Source of the DNA: Candidatus Tayloriibacteriota bacterium
GTDB taxonomy: Bacteria; Patescibacteriota; Minisyncoccia; Phycocordibacterales; GWA1-40-21
Assembly: GCA_026395155.1 (NCBI GenBank)
Contig: JAPLZG010000127.1
Location: 1,481-14,492 of the forward strand
Reading direction: 5' to 3'
Length of the DNA stretch: 13,012 nucleotides
Part shown: in pieces, positions 12,146-13,012 of the stretch
Position numbering within the stretch: position 1 is the first letter of the stretch
Layout of the letters: the number at the start of each line of letters is the position of its first letter
Made by a program: the position numbers and the translations under genes
The notes under the pieces: model-generated
What the model saw: the letters and a program-made list of their open reading frames with translations, nothing else
Database searches by the model: none
Told to the model about the DNA's origin: nothing

Positions 12146-13012
12146 TTAAACCAATAAATTTTTAATCATTTTAACTAGAATATCTTTATCTTTTGGGTTA
12201 CTTCCCGCAATAAGTAGTGTTAATGCAACAAGACCACTGTCATTAATTTTTCTTTCGCCATTTTTATTATATGATAATCCAGTCTTTTCGATATAGTAAG
12301 CAAAAATAATTGATGCTATCCTTTTATTGCCTCCAACAAATGAGTGATCCTTAACAACTAAATAAAGTAGGTTTGCGGCTTTTTCTTCTGTTGTTTCATA
12401 CAAATCCTTACCATTATATGTTTGATATAGATTATCTATGGCAGATTTAAATGAGTTGTCTTTCTCTAAAGCAAATATTTCCTTTTCACCATCTTCTACA
12501 AACTTCTCACTCACACTCTCTATCACTCTAAAACAATCATTGTAAGTCAGTTTGAATCTCGACTTTGTTCCTTTTATTTCTTTAAATGATTCTCTGTCAT
12601 ATTCATCCAATAAACTCAATGCTTTTGAATAATCAGATAGTATATTTAGAATATCTTTTGTTTTATCTGATAAAAGCTCTTTTCTAGATGAATCTTGAAT
12701 AAATGAAACAGCTTCCTGTAAATCTTTTAGTTTATTTCTAGCTTCTAATAGACGAGTTTCATTTATAGTATAACCATCTACAATATGTTTTCTTAATACA
12801 TTTGTCGCCCAGATACGGAAATTTGTGGCTATTTTTGAATTAACCTTATAACCCAATGATATTATACAATCTAAGTTATAATGATTTGTGTTATATCTTT
12901 TTCCGTCCTCCGCAGTTATTAGGAAATTCCTAATAACTGAATCTTTATCTAATTCCTTGCTTTTAAATATATGTTTTAAATGTTCATTAATTGTTGGAAT
13001 TGAGACTTTAAA
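12146..13012 (-). CDS. RhuM-Fic/Doc fusion protein (5' end outside window)
   Basis: The frame is open to the window edge, giving 288 residues; the true N-terminus is missing. Visible residues 1-80 match the RhuM ('virulence protein') DNA-binding-type domain: PTINEHLKHIF, DSVIRNFLITAEDGKRYNT, HYNLDCIISLGYKVNS and FRIWATNVLRKHIVDGYT. A helical linker follows (about 85-150). The C-terminal part is a Fic/Doc domain: NLYQTYNGKDLYETTEEKAANLL leading into HSFVGGNKR (223-231), equivalent to the active-site loop HxFx(D/E)GN(K/G)R. The acidic residue that normally coordinates magnesium is glycine here. Fic enzymes transfer AMP or phosphate to target proteins; Doc-type members are toxins. No antitoxin is visible, and the RhuM half may regulate expression. 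A start at the TTG at 12856 is rejected because similarity continues upstream. Confidence 0.88.
   Translation of the reverse strand, partial: FKVSIPTINEHLKHIFKSKELDKDSVIRNFLITAEDGKRYNTNHYNLDCIISLGYKVNSKIATNFRIWATNVLRKHIVDGYTINETRLLEARNKLKDLQEAVSFIQDSSRKELLSDKTKDILNILSDYSKALSLLDEYDRESFKEIKGTKSRFKLTYNDCFRVIESVSEKFVEDGEKEIFALEKDNSFKSAIDNLYQTYNGKDLYETTEEKAANLLYLVVKDHSFVGGNKRIASIIFAYYIEKTGLSYNKNGERKINDSGLVALTLLIAGSNPKDKDILVKMIKNLLV

Noticed and set aside
12854..12856. TTG at 12856 as the start of the Fic protein
   Set aside because: The frame continues to the window edge with clear RhuM similarity upstream of it.

Overview
The window is AT-rich and almost fully coding. Every gene I can support lies on the minus strand, so transcription runs from high to low coordinates. 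Gene content and style point to a Patescibacteria (CPR) genome, probably Parcubacteria-like. The clues are divergent MurG/FtsW/MraY proteins, an aspartyl-tRNA synthetase without the GAD insertion, a small membrane-anchored winged-helix protein, tiny hypothetical genes, and A-rich start regions without clear Shine-Dalgarno sites. The assignment is inferred; no rRNA marker is present.

Read in the direction of transcription: (1) 13012-11720 holds a RhuM-Fic fusion (5' end outside the window), a DUF1653 protein and a 58-residue zinc-ribbon protein at 11720-11896. (2) 11661-10216 is aspS. (3) 10215-10023 is a gene-free, repeat-rich stretch. (4) 10022-6782 is a tight run of an 86-residue membrane protein, a GNAT acetyltransferase, scpA, scpB and a D-Ala-D-Ala carboxypeptidase (dac). 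As they stand, scpB and dac are both interrupted by a frameshift accompanied by apparent loss of a short segment. (5) 6613-3347 is a compact four-gene cassette: an EcoRI-family adenine methyltransferase, a membrane-anchored protein of unknown function, a DUF262/HNH protein and a DUF3800 protein. It ends in a strong terminator. (6) 3189-2857 is a membrane-anchored winged-helix protein. (7) 2754-1 is mraY-ftsW-murG, part of the division and cell-wall cluster.

The accessory centre of the window is the methyltransferase cassette. It resembles a restriction-modification or related defence locus placed between two housekeeping blocks. Together with the winged-helix gene it is bracketed by two copies of the same palindrome (2820-2847 and 6661-6690), which share a 16-base left half. 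The DUF262/HNH protein seems to have lost the first half of its HNH nuclease domain, so its activity is in doubt.

The window is also rich in small non-coding structures: 7-base-periodic TAG arrays that begin at the stop codons of scpA and dac; two perfect 15-base palindromes inserted back to back, in frame, inside scpB; a three-part alternating hairpin after dac; and two copies of a dispersed palindromic repeat. No tRNA, rRNA, CRISPR array or insertion sequence was seen. No gene-free gap exceeds 300 bases.
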